64,000 nt of DNA from MWDV01 sp002070715 (GCA_035411585.1 DAONTI010000006.1:1-64000), one strand, 5' to 3'; positions 25,783-35,583 are shown, counted from the first letter of the stretch. A program made the numbers and translations. Notes: generated by a model from the sequence alone, not told the origin.

Positions 25783-28700
25783 GGTTGAGACGATTGCTTG
25801 GCCGCCGATTTCCAATTCAGGCGATAACCAAAATCTGTTGGCTGGGTGGTGAAGGTCAGCGCTGAACCCTCCGGACGCCACGCGACCGTTCGCAAGGATT
25901 CGCCCTGCGCATTCACGGCTTGCAGCGTCCCAACCTCGTCCGCCGTGCGTTGGAATTGTTTCAAATTCAGCGTGACCTCGAACGCGGGTTGATCCGGCAG
26001 CGGCGTAATCGTCAACTGATCGGCGGCCTCGGTCAGCCGCAATCCGTGCGTCGTGCGCACCGGGCCGAAGTCCACCCGCTGCGTGGTCGGCAGCGCGGCA
26101 AGGTGTCCAGCTTGGTTCGGGGCGACGGTCATGCTGATTTTGGTGACGTTGGTATGCCCGTCTTGAATCGTGCCTTCAACGTGCAGCGTCCCGAGGGCGT
26201 AACGCCGGGTTTGCCGCGCCGCGCCGACGAGCCGATAGCGCATGCCACTGCCCTTGGCGCCGTAGAGACCGCACAGAATTTCATAGTCACCCAGTGGGAA
26301 ACCCTCCGGCACGTGCACCGTCCAATTGGTGCCGGTGATGATTTCGCCCGTCCACGCGCTGGTGGGAATTTCAGGATCGCCGCCGCTGTAAAATTCCGTG
26401 TCGGTGTAGCGTCCGGGCGTCGGGCGGCTGAAATGGTAAAACACGCGCAAATCCTTCGGCGCCGGTTGCGCGGCTTCCCAGCGCGTGATCAAACGGAAAT
26501 TGCGACCCCCCAACGGTTCAAGTCGTTCGGCGGCCGGTCGAATCGCCAGCGTTTCCGCATCGGGCGGCCGTGCGTTTATGTAAAGGGTCGGACCGGCACT
26601 GGATTGTTCGATCACCCGCCCGCCGATTTTTTCCACACTGCAAACCATCGATCCCGCTTGGGCGACGAAGCCGTACGGCGGCAGCGTGCGGCTGGCAATT
26701 GCCCAATCATTCGTGCCGCGATTCACCCAAGCCGTTGCGCCGGATGCCCAACGCACGAGCAGCCGGTGCAAATCGCCATCGGGATTTTCGACGGCCACAA
26801 TTTCATCGTGCGCCACGGCCTCGGCGAACGGTTGGAGCAACCAGTATTTGCGGATGGCGCCGCCAGGCATCATCGGCAGATCGGCCATCAACGCGTGGCC
26901 GGCGAGGACTTCCACGCCCAGGTAATCGTCGCTCGTGATGCCGTGCTCATCGCGCGAGCGGTTGCCTTGATAGCGATTGGAATAACCCGCACCGTGCAGG
27001 CTGAAGCGGGTGTGATTGACCAGATCGAACCACGGCACGCGTTCCCAATCGTCACCGGGTACCATGATGCTGAATGGACCGCCGTGGGGTCGGAGCTGCA
27101 ACCATTGGCAATCCGCGCCGTCCAGCCAGCCGATTAATTGGTCGCTGCCCGCTTCGCTGATGGTGGGCCCGCCTTCAAAGGTCGCGCGGATCGTTGCGAA
27201 CGCCTCGCCCCAATGTCGGAGCGTTTCCATTTTGGAATGCCAGCGTCCGTCGCGGTCCAAATAATCAAACGCATTCATTGAGGTCCAGACATCCACAAAC
27301 GAAGCGGTGGGGTGGAGCGCGGGCTGGATCAGGCGCAGATTGCGTTCCAAGAACGGCTGCACGTGGTCGGGACGAAACTGCCAGGCCTGCGCGTTGCGAC
27401 CTTCGTTGAGCCAGGCGCGGCGCGGTTGCCCGCCGCTGTCAAACGTGATGTGGTCGTAGCTGAATCTCCCGGCGTCCGGATAAAAATCAATGTAGTTGTC
27501 GTGCAAACCCCAGAGCGCCCCGGCCCGCGTGCAGATTTCACCGAGACCGCGCAATTCCTCCAGCGTGCCGAGTTGCGGTTGCGGCGGGAAAATATCCGGC
27601 AAGCGATAGTCGTAACCCCACCGTTGCCAGGCGTGAATGATCGCCAGGGAATTCGTCAGACCGTAATCAAAACAGCGCTGGAGCGCGGTGGCGTTGCGCT
27701 GATACGAACCGCCCCAGAGATCGAAAACAAACCGCCCGGCTTTGCGGGCGACTGCGGGTGCGGCGGGTTTGTCGTAAAGCGCGCGATATTGAATGGCGCA
27801 ATTCATCGCACCGCGGCGACCCGGCACAAAGGTGAACGTGGGCGCGGGATGTGTGTGCAGCGCGTAAATCCGCGCCTCGGGGTCCACTTGAAAGGAATCC
27901 GGCGGTGTATCGCAGGCCTGCAACAGCGCCACCCCATTGGCGAAATCGCAACCGACATGACTGGTGGAAAGATCGTGTCCGCCGCCATGCACTTGAAATT
28001 TTCCCGGACGCACCACCGCATAGCCGTGACCGAAATAAACCCGCTCGGCCAACTGATCGACGGAGCCGATGGCCGCGTCCGTCAGTCGGGCGTCGCTGGT
28101 CAGTTGCACGCGCAAACCGGGTCCGTCCGCCCAGATAGTGGCGGCCAACGTTACGGGAACAGCACCGGGCGCCGCGCGTTTACCGTCGTGGTCAAATTCC
28201 TTTTGCAGTCGCAGGTGGTGTCGGATTTCCACGCGATTATTGGTCGGAACGACTTCGATTTTTTCCACGCGCGCTGCTGATTCCCAAACGCCCACCCGTT
28301 CGCTTTCGAGGCTCAGATCAAATCCGTTGATCACGACGGCGCCGGCGGCGTCTCCGAACGCCAGCGCGGCATCCAACAGCCCTTTCGCCCCCGGCGACAA
28401 GGCGGCGCGCAGACCACCAGCCAGCGTGAATACATACGTTCCCGGCGCGGTTTGTCCCGTGGTCACACTTTGGCGCACTTGAGCGGCCCGTGGCCCGAAA
28501 TCATTGGTGACGGTTGCCGATGGCGCGACGTCCGCCAGCAAAATTGGGTCGCCCCAAAATCCGAGGTCACACGTGGTGTCCAGTTTGGGACCGGGATGAG
28601 TCTCCAGGCGCAACTGGATGGTTTGACCGGCCCAACGTGACAGATCGGCTTCGCCCGGCACCCAGGATTTGCTCGCGGTGTGGCGTTCAAACACTTTTTC

Positions 28701-29516
28701 GTCGCCGACCCAAACGCGAAATGTGGCGCCGTCGCTGGGCGGCTCCGGCGGAACGAAATCCCGGATCGCGTTGAAGAAGCGGAGGCGTAAATCGCGCGCG
28801 ATCGGCAGTTTGAGTTGATATTCCACGAACAACGTGCCCGGACCGTTGCGATACGGCGGATGCATGACCAGCGATTCCCGCGTCTGTCCGCGCGCCATCG
28901 CGCCGCGCTGGAAGTGGGCCATTGATTCGGGTTCAGTGCCCTCCCAACCGATCGGCAGGGAGTGCAACGGGCCGCCGATTCGTTGCCAGAGCAGCCGGTA
29001 GTTGGTCAGTTTTGCCAGCGCCAAACCACCAGAAGCAGGCACTGCGACGGCGGCGACTTTCGCCGACGCCGATTGCGTGGACGCATCAAACTGCGTTTCA
29101 AAAATGCGGACCGCGTGCGCCGTGATGGCTTCGGAATTTTCCGCAGAGCGAAATCGGGCATAAGCGTGAACGGGATACAGGGCCGAATACGCGCCCGGCC
29201 CGAACTGGAAGGCGAAATCCTCGGCCGTAGCGCCCCGACCGGGAAGCTCCAGCGTCACGCGCGAGCGACCGACCGGCACGCAGGGCGAAACCCAATCCTT
29301 GAGCTCCAATTCAATTGTCAACGCGGTGGCGGCGTGGTTGGTCAGCGTGATCCGCACCGACTGCGTGGCGACGAGTGAACGCACGATGGGGATTTCACCA
29401 ATCGTCAGAGTGATCGGGCCTTCAATCACTTCATGACCGTTGAACGCCAGCGCAGCAATTGCGCTCGCTATCAGGAGCAGCCCGCCAGACCAGAGTTGCA
29501 AACGACGCATGGTCAA
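25779..29516 (-). CDS. Large secreted glycoside hydrolase-like protein (GH101/DUF5696-like)
   Basis: 1245 aa with a signal peptide at residues 3-25. Residues 30-170 are beta-rich with an immunoglobulin-like pattern; residues about 580-900 form a probable TIM barrel (FVFDLWGGSYQRNATALQRC, ALWGLHDNYIDFYPDAG, HPTASFVDVWTSMNAFDYLD, GPTISEAGSDQLIGWLDGA), which has the flavour of GH101/DUF5696-type enzymes with Asp and Glu catalytic candidates in those motifs. The last 350 residues are beta-sandwich. The first of a two-gene unit with the DUF4434 lipoprotein. The exact family and substrate are uncertain. Confidence 0.7.
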   Translation of the reverse strand: MTMRRLQLWSGGLLLIASAIAALAFNGHEVIEGPITLTIGEIPIVRSLVATQSVRITLTNHAATALTIELELKDWVSPCVPVGRSRVTLELPGRGATAEDFAFQFGPGAYSALYPVHAYARFRSAENSEAITAHAVRIFETQFDASTQSASAKVAAVAVPASGGLALAKLTNYRLLWQRIGGPLHSLPIGWEGTEPESMAHFQRGAMARGQTRESLVMHPPYRNGPGTLFVEYQLKLPIARDLRLRFFNAIRDFVPPEPPSDGATFRVWVGDEKVFERHTASKSWVPGEADLSRWAGQTIQLRLETHPGPKLDTTCDLGFWGDPILLADVAPSATVTNDFGPRAAQVRQSVTTGQTAPGTYVFTLAGGLRAALSPGAKGLLDAALAFGDAAGAVVINGFDLSLESERVGVWESAARVEKIEVVPTNNRVEIRHHLRLQKEFDHDGKRAAPGAVPVTLAATIWADGPGLRVQLTSDARLTDAAIGSVDQLAERVYFGHGYAVVRPGKFQVHGGGHDLSTSHVGCDFANGVALLQACDTPPDSFQVDPEARIYALHTHPAPTFTFVPGRRGAMNCAIQYRALYDKPAAPAVARKAGRFVFDLWGGSYQRNATALQRCFDYGLTNSLAIIHAWQRWGYDYRLPDIFPPQPQLGTLEELRGLGEICTRAGALWGLHDNYIDFYPDAGRFSYDHITFDSGGQPRRAWLNEGRNAQAWQFRPDHVQPFLERNLRLIQPALHPTASFVDVWTSMNAFDYLDRDGRWHSKMETLRHWGEAFATIRATFEGGPTISEAGSDQLIGWLDGADCQWLQLRPHGGPFSIMVPGDDWERVPWFDLVNHTRFSLHGAGYSNRYQGNRSRDEHGITSDDYLGVEVLAGHALMADLPMMPGGAIRKYWLLQPFAEAVAHDEIVAVENPDGDLHRLLVRWASGATAWVNRGTNDWAIASRTLPPYGFVAQAGSMVCSVEKIGGRVIEQSSAGPTLYINARPPDAETLAIRPAAERLEPLGGRNFRLITRWEAAQPAPKDLRVFYHFSRPTPGRYTDTEFYSGGDPEIPTSAWTGEIITGTNWTVHVPEGFPLGDYEILCGLYGAKGSGMRYRLVGAARQTRRYALGTLHVEGTIQDGHTNVTKISMTVAPNQAGHLAALPTTQRVDFGPVRTTHGLRLTEAADQLTITPLPDQPAFEVTLNLKQFQRTADEVGTLQAVNAQGESLRTVAWRPEGSALTFTTQPTDFGYRLNWKSAAKQSSQP

Positions 29517-29876
29517 AGCTTGTCCGGTACCGCGGGCTTTGTCACGCCGTTGCGATGAAGCTGGGAAGGAACGCTGAAGTTAAGTGAATTGAAACGGAAC
29601 TCGGTCCATTCGAGACACCAGAGCCTTGGGACCCCGACTTCTTAAAAGAATTTCAGAGCATTAGGCGTGAGCTGGCGAAATGGCGCTCTTCGGGCAGGGA
29701 GTGTCGTCCCCACCCACGCCGACAACGCCCTGCGATAACTTGTGAGCCAAGCACCCGAAGGCGACAGATCTTCAGCAGTTCTCAATAGCAAGCCCTGCCC
29801 AGATTCTGATCGCTTTCAAATCACAACAAATCATCGAAATCCACCCTTGGGCTTCCATCATTCGTCACGCTTGTGT
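29517..29876. other. Intergenic region, nothing recognised
   Basis: Holds the upstream region of the divergent-looking large gene on the minus strand and lies before a convergent minus gene. I see no repeat, RNA or convincing open frame. Confidence 0.5.
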
Positions 29877-30626
29877 TTACGGGTTGGATTCACAGCTCCA
29901 AGCGGGATCAAAGGTGTCAACGCAATTGCCGATGAAATCAAAACCCTCCGGCAAAACGGCCCAAACATTTAATTGCCCCGCCTCCCCATTCCAGGTTAAA
30001 AAATTGCCCCCTGCCATTCCGTGCTTAAACCGCGTCCACAGGTAACATTGCTCAGGTAAAACATGCTTTTTCCCCAGTATAAACAGGACATAAAGACCAT
30101 CAAAACGTTGATTTTTTACTTGCGCATACGACACTAAACTCCCGCCGGCGAATCCGACATTATAGCCTTCGCCATTGGGTCGGCGAACCCGACAAGTGAG
30201 ACCCCCTGGATATTCGGGTTCAGCGATTTCTACTGTTTCCTGATGCTCTGAATCCGAGTGAACCGCCACGGTAAAAAAGTTGGTAAAAGGACCTTTTTCA
30301 TATTTCCCCTCCGGAGTCAACCAGCCGTTGACAATGTAATAACACTGGTTGGTTTTGATCAGCTTTAGCCCGACAACCGAATAAATGTTTGTTATTGAGC
30401 TAAAGCGCCGATTCGCGGCAGAGATCGAGTCAAGCTCGGCCGGTGAGAACAAATTAGTATTGGTGAGCAGGTTCGTCAGATAAGGTGGCGTCGGAACGGG
30501 ATGGTCAAAACTCGCCTTCACCACGATGTTTGACTGCGCCTCGGGACGAATGAACGGCATCAGCAGGGCCGAATTTACCTGGTGCAGCACGCCAAAACAA
30601 AAAGCGTAAAATAAAATTGCCCTCAT
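29877..30626 (-). CDS. Secreted protein of unknown function
   Basis: 249 aa with a signal peptide-like start (MRAILFYAFCFGVLHQVNS). The rest is soluble and mixed alpha/beta, with no recognised domain; features include GLTCRVRRPNGEGYNVGF and a Cys-poor C-terminus ending in DPAWSCESNP. It is lower in GC than the enzymes upstream, like the RHS genes next to it, and may belong to the same acquired block. Confidence 0.55.
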   Translation of the reverse strand: MRAILFYAFCFGVLHQVNSALLMPFIRPEAQSNIVVKASFDHPVPTPPYLTNLLTNTNLFSPAELDSISAANRRFSSITNIYSVVGLKLIKTNQCYYIVNGWLTPEGKYEKGPFTNFFTVAVHSDSEHQETVEIAEPEYPGGLTCRVRRPNGEGYNVGFAGGSLVSYAQVKNQRFDGLYVLFILGKKHVLPEQCYLWTRFKHGMAGGNFLTWNGEAGQLNVWAVLPEGFDFIGNCVDTFDPAWSCESNP

Positions 30627-30920
30627 AATCAGACCTCCATCAATGGAGACTCAGGGGTTAATAGCAGGATATTTGTCCAATTCTACACCAAAATTTTGAG
30701 GTGTATATTCGGCAGGTAATTTTACCCTAACAGCTTGGCCAGCTTGACGAGTCGTCGAAACGCAATGGTGCGGCGGCGGGTATAAATGATAATATCCCGG
30801 ATTTAGGTATAAATCTTGAGTAAAGTCCAGCCCAAAGATGAAATGATTGAAGTCAACCCCAAACCTTACCGATGTGCTGAAAGGTTCACCCGGCAGGTGA
30901 ACAAAACGGTGGTTTTCGGG
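30627..30920. other. AT-richer intergenic region
   Basis: 294 bp with lower GC than the surroundings. It contains the upstream region of the secreted gene at 29877-30626 (minus). No repeat or RNA gene seen. Confidence 0.4.
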
Positions 30921-31460
30921 TCAATAGAGCATGGCCAAGTATCGCACGCTCAAACCCCGCAAGTTCACCGTCGAATTCCGCGACTGGCGGGAACCAGACA
31001 GGCGTTCCTCGCGCTCGGCTTGCTGGGCTTGGTGGACGGCTTTCATTTCCTCCTGGTCCAGTTTGCCGTCTTGATTGACATCGAAGCGGCGGAATTCCGC
31101 CTTGGCAGCTTCGGCGGCGGCGTGGGCCATGTTGAGGCGTTCATCAAAATCCAGTTTGCCGTTATGATTGGTGTCGTATTGTTGGATCAATTCCGGGGTC
31201 AAACGGGGCGGGCGGTAAAATATGCGTTCTTGCGGGGTCAACACGGGCTGCTGGGCAGCGAAGGCTTTGGCTTCTTCACGACGTTGGCGGGATAACTCGT
31301 GAAGGTATGGCTTGCGCTCGTTAACATCTATCTTGCCGTTGCCGTTCAGGTCGTGTTTGGCAACTAAGGGATCAATTTGTTTGGAAAGCGTATTCGTCAA
31401 ATCCGCATGTACGGTTGAAATCAAGCCAGTCGTTATGAGTATTGCTACAAGTTTCATCAT
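30921..31460 (-). CDS. Secreted EF-hand protein
   Basis: 179 aa with a signal peptide (MMKLVAILITTGLISTVHA). Three calcium-binding loops are visible: DLNGNGKIDVNE near 37-48, DTNHNGKLDFDE near 95-106 and DVNQDGKLDQEE near 125-136, each with the Dx[DN]xDG-like spacing and final Glu of an EF-hand. It is probably an extracytoplasmic calcium-binding protein. The ATG overlaps the stop of the upstream immunity-like gene (ATGA), an unexpected partner for an RHS locus. Confidence 0.85.
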   Translation of the reverse strand: MMKLVAILITTGLISTVHADLTNTLSKQIDPLVAKHDLNGNGKIDVNERKPYLHELSRQRREEAKAFAAQQPVLTPQERIFYRPPRLTPELIQQYDTNHNGKLDFDERLNMAHAAAEAAKAEFRRFDVNQDGKLDQEEMKAVHQAQQAEREERLSGSRQSRNSTVNLRGLSVRYLAMLY

Positions 31461-31990
31461 TTATTGCTGTCACCGGTGGGCTGCGATGTTTTGTTTGCTG
31501 GGCGCGGTAGGGCGTCATCTTCGACAGCTCTTGCGTGAGTATGCTGGTACAATTCGAGTAAAAGCATTCTATTTGCGATCGAGGCAAGAAGATCGCTGTT
31601 CTTTTCCTCGCAGATCAGGCTGCCATAAATTACCCTGTTCGCATAAATGACAAGCGCATCACGGTGAGATAAAAAAGTCGGAATGATAATTCGCCAACTA
31701 TTGTTATCTCGGGTCAGCCACTCATGTAAATAAATCAACAACGCGGTGTTTATGATTGGCGGATATACAATCTCTAAGACTTGGGAACGTTCACCCAGAA
31801 AGGTTCCTCTTAGGAAGCAATCATCCCAAGAACCAGATCCAACCCTGTATTTCTTTTCAAGATGATCCCACAAGGAATTCGTTGCATCGAAGTTTTCATC
31901 TTCAGTTACATCGGCTTCTTCACCGGTCAATTTCCACAGCAAACCCTCACATGCGACAAGGCTGGGGTAGCCGTAAATATACTTTTTCAT
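31457..31990 (-). CDS. Hypothetical protein, RHS immunity candidate
   Basis: 177 aa soluble protein without signal peptide or recognised domain; acidic at the N-terminus (EEADVTEDENFD) with a helical middle. It overlaps both neighbours: the ATG with the RHS stop and its stop with the EF-hand start. The position directly after an RHS tip and the low GC are typical of immunity proteins. The function is inferred from position only. Confidence 0.6.
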   Translation of the reverse strand: MKKYIYGYPSLVACEGLLWKLTGEEADVTEDENFDATNSLWDHLEKKYRVGSGSWDDCFLRGTFLGERSQVLEIVYPPIINTALLIYLHEWLTRDNNSWRIIIPTFLSHRDALVIYANRVIYGSLICEEKNSDLLASIANRMLLLELYQHTHARAVEDDALPRPANKTSQPTGDSNK

Positions 31991-33540
31991 TGGAGTAAGC
32001 TGCCGAGAACATACATAGCGCTCATGTAGTCGCCAGTGATTTCTTGAGTGGTTATTGCAACTGAAATCGCTTCCAAATCTATGAATCCTTGATCACCTTG
32101 GCTCAAGGCTCGTTCATAACTCGCTAAGTTGTCTTGCAATCTTGCAGTCGCCCCACTGGCGGATTGGACTTGCAATGCAATAGCGATCACAAAGATTCCC
32201 CCGGCCGCAGCTTTGAGCGCCCGCCCACCAGGACCGGTTACGTTTTGTCTCAGCCAAGATCCAATGCCGCTCTTTCGAACGGTGTATTCTTCTGAAAGCT
32301 CCTGAATAAACTCATATCCATATCTGGCATCTTTTGAAAAATCTTCCATTAAAATACCCCTTGATCCAATGAAGTTTTCAAACTGCATTTTTACCAGTTC
32401 ATTATACAATCGATGCGGCTCATCGAAAAAATGTGGGTCTGTAACTTCAATCGTAAATTTCTTGATAAAGTCCCGTGAAGGACCGGGTGGAAGCATTCTG
32501 TATAATTCCATTGTACCCAAATGGTGCATGGCGCGACCATCCGAATCGACCGCAGTAACAGGGTTGTTCCCGACAAAAGCGAGCAAGTTGACTCCTCCTT
32601 GCTCACCGAGTGGATCCCGCCCGAACCACCGCCCCATCACGGGGCTGTAATACCGATACCCGTAATACACCAACCCACTCTCCTCATCCCAAAACTTGCT
32701 GCTCCATCGGAACGGATTTACCACTGCCAGCGGCCCGGTCGAACGCAGCAACTCGCCGTAAGCTGAATACTCGTACCGCGCCAGGACGGGATCACTCCCG
32801 CCCCGCACCAGCGCCGTCACGTTCCCGTTCCCGTCATACGCCACGAAACCGTTGGTGGCCGTCCCGCCGTGGGCGGTCACCAGCAGCAACCCGCCAATCC
32901 CTCCGGCTTGATCCAGTGTCCCGCTCAAATCCTGCCCCCACAGGTAAGAAGATTGGAGTTGGGTGCTGGCTGACAAGACGGCCAGCAAGTTCCACCCGTC
33001 ATACACAAACTTCGTCGTCACCGGGTTCGCAAACGCGCTGCCGTTCCACGCCTTCACCACCTTCTGCACCCGACGGTTCATGTGGTCATACGCAAACTCC
33101 AGCTTCTTGCGCTGCGCGTTGGGGATGCCGCTCACGTTGGTCATCGTCATTGCTTTAAGCCGGTTCTCGGCATCCCATTCGTAGGTCCACACCCCGTCAA
33201 ACGTCAGGTTGCCGTCCAGATCATAGCTGAACGTCTCCGCCGTCTTGGGCACAAAGAGCTTGCCAATGGTATTGGTCACAATGTCCGCTCCGCTGTGGTT
33301 GCTCAGGACGGCCACGTTGGTGATGGTGAGCCACAGCGCGCCCGTGTTGTTGTTGAACAACATTTCCCCGCGGAAATAATCCCCCTGGCGCGTCGTCGGC
33401 GTGTAGAGCGCAAGATTGTCCTGGCTCCACAAGCTCACCGTGGCCGTATTCGTGGCCGTGCCCAGCACGTTCACAAAGCCCGGCACGGTGCGGCTGGTGT
33501 ATTGGTTCAATAACTTCATGCGCGAGTGCTTCTTGGGCAT
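31987..33540 (-). CDS. RHS-core protein, N-terminally truncated, with variable C-terminal tip
   Basis: 517 aa. Residues 80-345 carry RHS/YD repeats (SYDLDGNLTFDGVWTYEWDAENRLKAM in pieces, YDGNGNVTALV) and the core end (YYGYRYYSPVMGRWFGRDPL, GGVNLLAFVGNNPVTAVDSDG). After the core a unique tip of about 150 aa follows, with a hydrophobic stretch (GIFVIAIALQVQSA). Full RHS proteins are usually over 1000 aa and have a signal or export region; here the repeat shell is cut to a few units, and the upstream sequence is dispersed repeat. It may be a cassette left after recombination. No ribosome binding site is obvious. Confidence 0.8.
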   Translation of the reverse strand: MPKKHSRMKLLNQYTSRTVPGFVNVLGTATNTATVSLWSQDNLALYTPTTRQGDYFRGEMLFNNNTGALWLTITNVAVLSNHSGADIVTNTIGKLFVPKTAETFSYDLDGNLTFDGVWTYEWDAENRLKAMTMTNVSGIPNAQRKKLEFAYDHMNRRVQKVVKAWNGSAFANPVTTKFVYDGWNLLAVLSASTQLQSSYLWGQDLSGTLDQAGGIGGLLLVTAHGGTATNGFVAYDGNGNVTALVRGGSDPVLARYEYSAYGELLRSTGPLAVVNPFRWSSKFWDEESGLVYYGYRYYSPVMGRWFGRDPLGEQGGVNLLAFVGNNPVTAVDSDGRAMHHLGTMELYRMLPPGPSRDFIKKFTIEVTDPHFFDEPHRLYNELVKMQFENFIGSRGILMEDFSKDARYGYEFIQELSEEYTVRKSGIGSWLRQNVTGPGGRALKAAAGGIFVIAIALQVQSASGATARLQDNLASYERALSQGDQGFIDLEAISVAITTQEITGDYMSAMYVLGSLLQ

Positions 33541-33589
33541 TTCAACTCAAACCAACTTTCAATTCAACCTAAATTTCGCAGCGAAGGCG

Positions 33590-33735
33590 TCGCGTCCAAG
33601 GCCGAAGAATAGGCAAGCCCCGGTAGGGGCGACATCGTTGTAGAAACAAGCGCAAGCAATTTCCCAGCTCCGTCAGGAGCGGCATCATCCGGAGGCACAA
33701 TCCCATCGCCGTTGCCTCCAATCCTCGGTGCAAAA
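33590..33735. repeat. Inverted copy of the 17940-18061 hairpin repeat
   Basis: Contains GCCCC/GGGGC with loop GGTA near 33617-33630 and GCTCC/GGAGC with loop GTCA near 33672-33685. It is followed closely by a 21-bp sequence (33739-33759) that is identical to one at 52689-52709. Confidence 0.8.
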
Positions 33736-33936
33736 GGAGGGGACATTCTCAAAGAGTCGAGACAGTTTCGCTTTATGTTATTGCCGATCAACCGTCAAAA
33801 CGCGCAGATTCATGCAGCCGCACTTGGAAGTTTGTTTATGAAAAGACCACAACATAGTCTCAGCCCAAAAATTGGGTCACGATGGCGGTGGTTTTCCGGC
33901 TTCGCGGCGTTGACTCTGATCTGCCTTACACCAAGC

Positions 33937-33990
33937 GCCGTCACGTCAGCCCACGGTTGAGGGAAAATCCATGTTCGACCCCGTAGAGGG
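33937..33990. repeat. Partial inverted copy of the 23050-23107 repeat
   Basis: The reverse complement reads CTACGGGGTCGAACATGG, a gap, then AACCGTGGGCTGACG, matching the central part of the direct repeats at 23050 and 24360. It is a truncated copy lying downstream of the PagL-like gene. Confidence 0.75.
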
Positions 33991-34027
33991 GGCACCCTTT
34001 CCGCCCGGATCCCTCGCCGATTCCCGG

Positions 34028-34573
34028 TCAGAATCGCCAGAAGAGGGAGACGGCGTGAAAATTCAATCCCGGATTGGGCCGCCAGAGGCCGGCGTTGGAG
34101 AGATGTTGAAAGCGGTAACCTAACCCCACCTGCGGCGTTATGTGCCAGTTTAATCCCGCATAGGAAGTAAACTGAAATTCGCCGCCGAGGTTCAACCGGT
34201 CGAAAGTGTGACGGCTGAGCACGGTCGGGCTGATTCCCCCTTCCACCGAAAACGGCACGCCTTTCCAACCCAAAGCCAGATTCGGCCCCACGCTGGCCAT
34301 GAAAGCGTCTTCGCCCCGTCCGCCAATCCATCCGGCGGCAGCGCTCAGGCGGCTCTCCAGTTGCCACGTTTGACCCCACTCCCATTGCCAGGGCAGATTC
34401 CATGTGGCGAACGCTTCCGTGAGCGCCATGTTGCCGCCACGGTCCTGTCCGGCCACTCCCCCGCGGAGACCCACCACCGCCGGACGAAAACCGCTGGCCT
34501 CCCCGCCGATTACGGAAAGGGCCAACGCACAGTAAAGTCCGCCTTGGATCAATCTGCTCAAAATTTTACTCAT
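34028..34573 (-). CDS. PagL-like lipid A deacylase (acyloxyacyl hydrolase)
   Basis: 181 aa outer-membrane beta-barrel. A signal peptide (QGGLYCALALSVIGGEASG) ends near residue 28. The C-terminal signature YRFQHLSNAGLWRPNPG holds the catalytic His and Ser of PagL (HxSNAGL), and the protein ends in FHAVSLFWRF, an aromatic end typical of outer-membrane barrels. The residue in the position of the PagL catalytic Glu is Asn, as I recall for many environmental homologs, so activity may differ. It would remove an acyl chain from lipid A. Start: ATG giving MSKILSR; a longer frame upstream is not membrane-protein-like. Confidence 0.85.
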   Translation of the reverse strand: MSKILSRLIQGGLYCALALSVIGGEASGFRPAVVGLRGGVAGQDRGGNMALTEAFATWNLPWQWEWGQTWQLESRLSAAAGWIGGRGEDAFMASVGPNLALGWKGVPFSVEGGISPTVLSRHTFDRLNLGGEFQFTSYAGLNWHITPQVGLGYRFQHLSNAGLWRPNPGLNFHAVSLFWRF

Positions 34574-34979
34574 CTCGTTTTTCGTTCCAATTTGAATTCT
34601 CGGCCAACAGAGGGCGGCCCGCCTTGCGGACAAAATAATAACACGAAAGAGCGGCGCAACCTCAAGCACGCAGTTGGGGGTGATGGGCAGTGACGGTCTG
34701 CCGCCGCATCGTTGTCGGGGATGAGAACATTGCCGCGCAGCGACCGCGCCCTTCCGGTGCCCAGTCGCCGATGACAAATGAATTTTTCCACGGTGAATGG
34801 GAACGTTGATTCCCTTCCTTGGCATCAAGCCGGCCACAGAAACCGGCGGGGCGCGGTGTCGGTTTCCAGCGCTGACGGAATCTTTTGCGGCAATCTTTCT
34901 CCGAAGGGCCGTGGTTGCCCGAAGTGCTTCATCGCGACCCGCGGCCCCGCGAAGGACTCAGTTCCAACCGCCCGCCGGG

Positions 34980-35354
34980 TCAGGGACGGATGCGCAGGGT
35001 GTAAATCGGGGAGGCCGCGCTGTCGGCCTTGCGCGCGCCGATCGCGTTGTATTCGAAATCGAATTTGTATTGGTAGTGAATGAGGTCGCGATCCGGCGGC
35101 ACGGGGATCAACGCTTCCCAGCGGTTTTTGAGGAGCGGCGTGGGATGCATGGGGTAGAATTCCTGGCCGACGACCACGTGGGGCTGGATGGTTTCCCAGC
35201 GCAGGGTCTGCTGACGCGTTTGAAACGCCACCGCGACGCGGTAGAGATCGTTGGGATTGCGGGGCTGCTGTTGCGGCGTGAGATTGGTGAACACAGCCGT
35301 GCATCCCGCGCACAACAGCGGCAGCAACCCCGGCAGCAGAAGTTTCTTCAACAT
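34980..35354 (-). CDS. Small lipoprotein
   Basis: 124 aa. The lipobox LLCAGC follows a Leu-rich stretch near residues 3-20 (KKLLLPGLLPLLCAGCTAV), marking a lipoprotein. The mature part is a beta-rich domain reading DLYRVAVAFQT, EFYPMHPTP, YQYKFDFEYN and IYTLRIRP, a pattern common to Verrucomicrobiota lipoproteins of unknown function. The chosen ATG (35354) gives the lipobox; an 80-residue in-frame extension upstream lacks sense. Confidence 0.75.
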   Translation of the reverse strand: MLKKLLLPGLLPLLCAGCTAVFTNLTPQQQPRNPNDLYRVAVAFQTRQQTLRWETIQPHVVVGQEFYPMHPTPLLKNRWEALIPVPPDRDLIHYQYKFDFEYNAIGARKADSAASPIYTLRIRP

Positions 35355-35583
35355 GCCCGCAGCCTGACATGCGCCCGCTGAATTTGGCAAGGGGGATTTG
35401 TCAGGGGTCGCCGGTGGAAAAGGCGCAGCCGAGCGTCCTTCCATCGAAGGAGCAAACCCGCGGAACGAAGCAGCATTAAACCTCTCCTCCCGGCCAGCGT
35501 GGAATCGGGGCGCGGCAATAGTCGCGGATGTGGCCGCGTCGGTCATCCGTCCCGATGGGGTGCAAATCGCAGAGGCAGCGACT

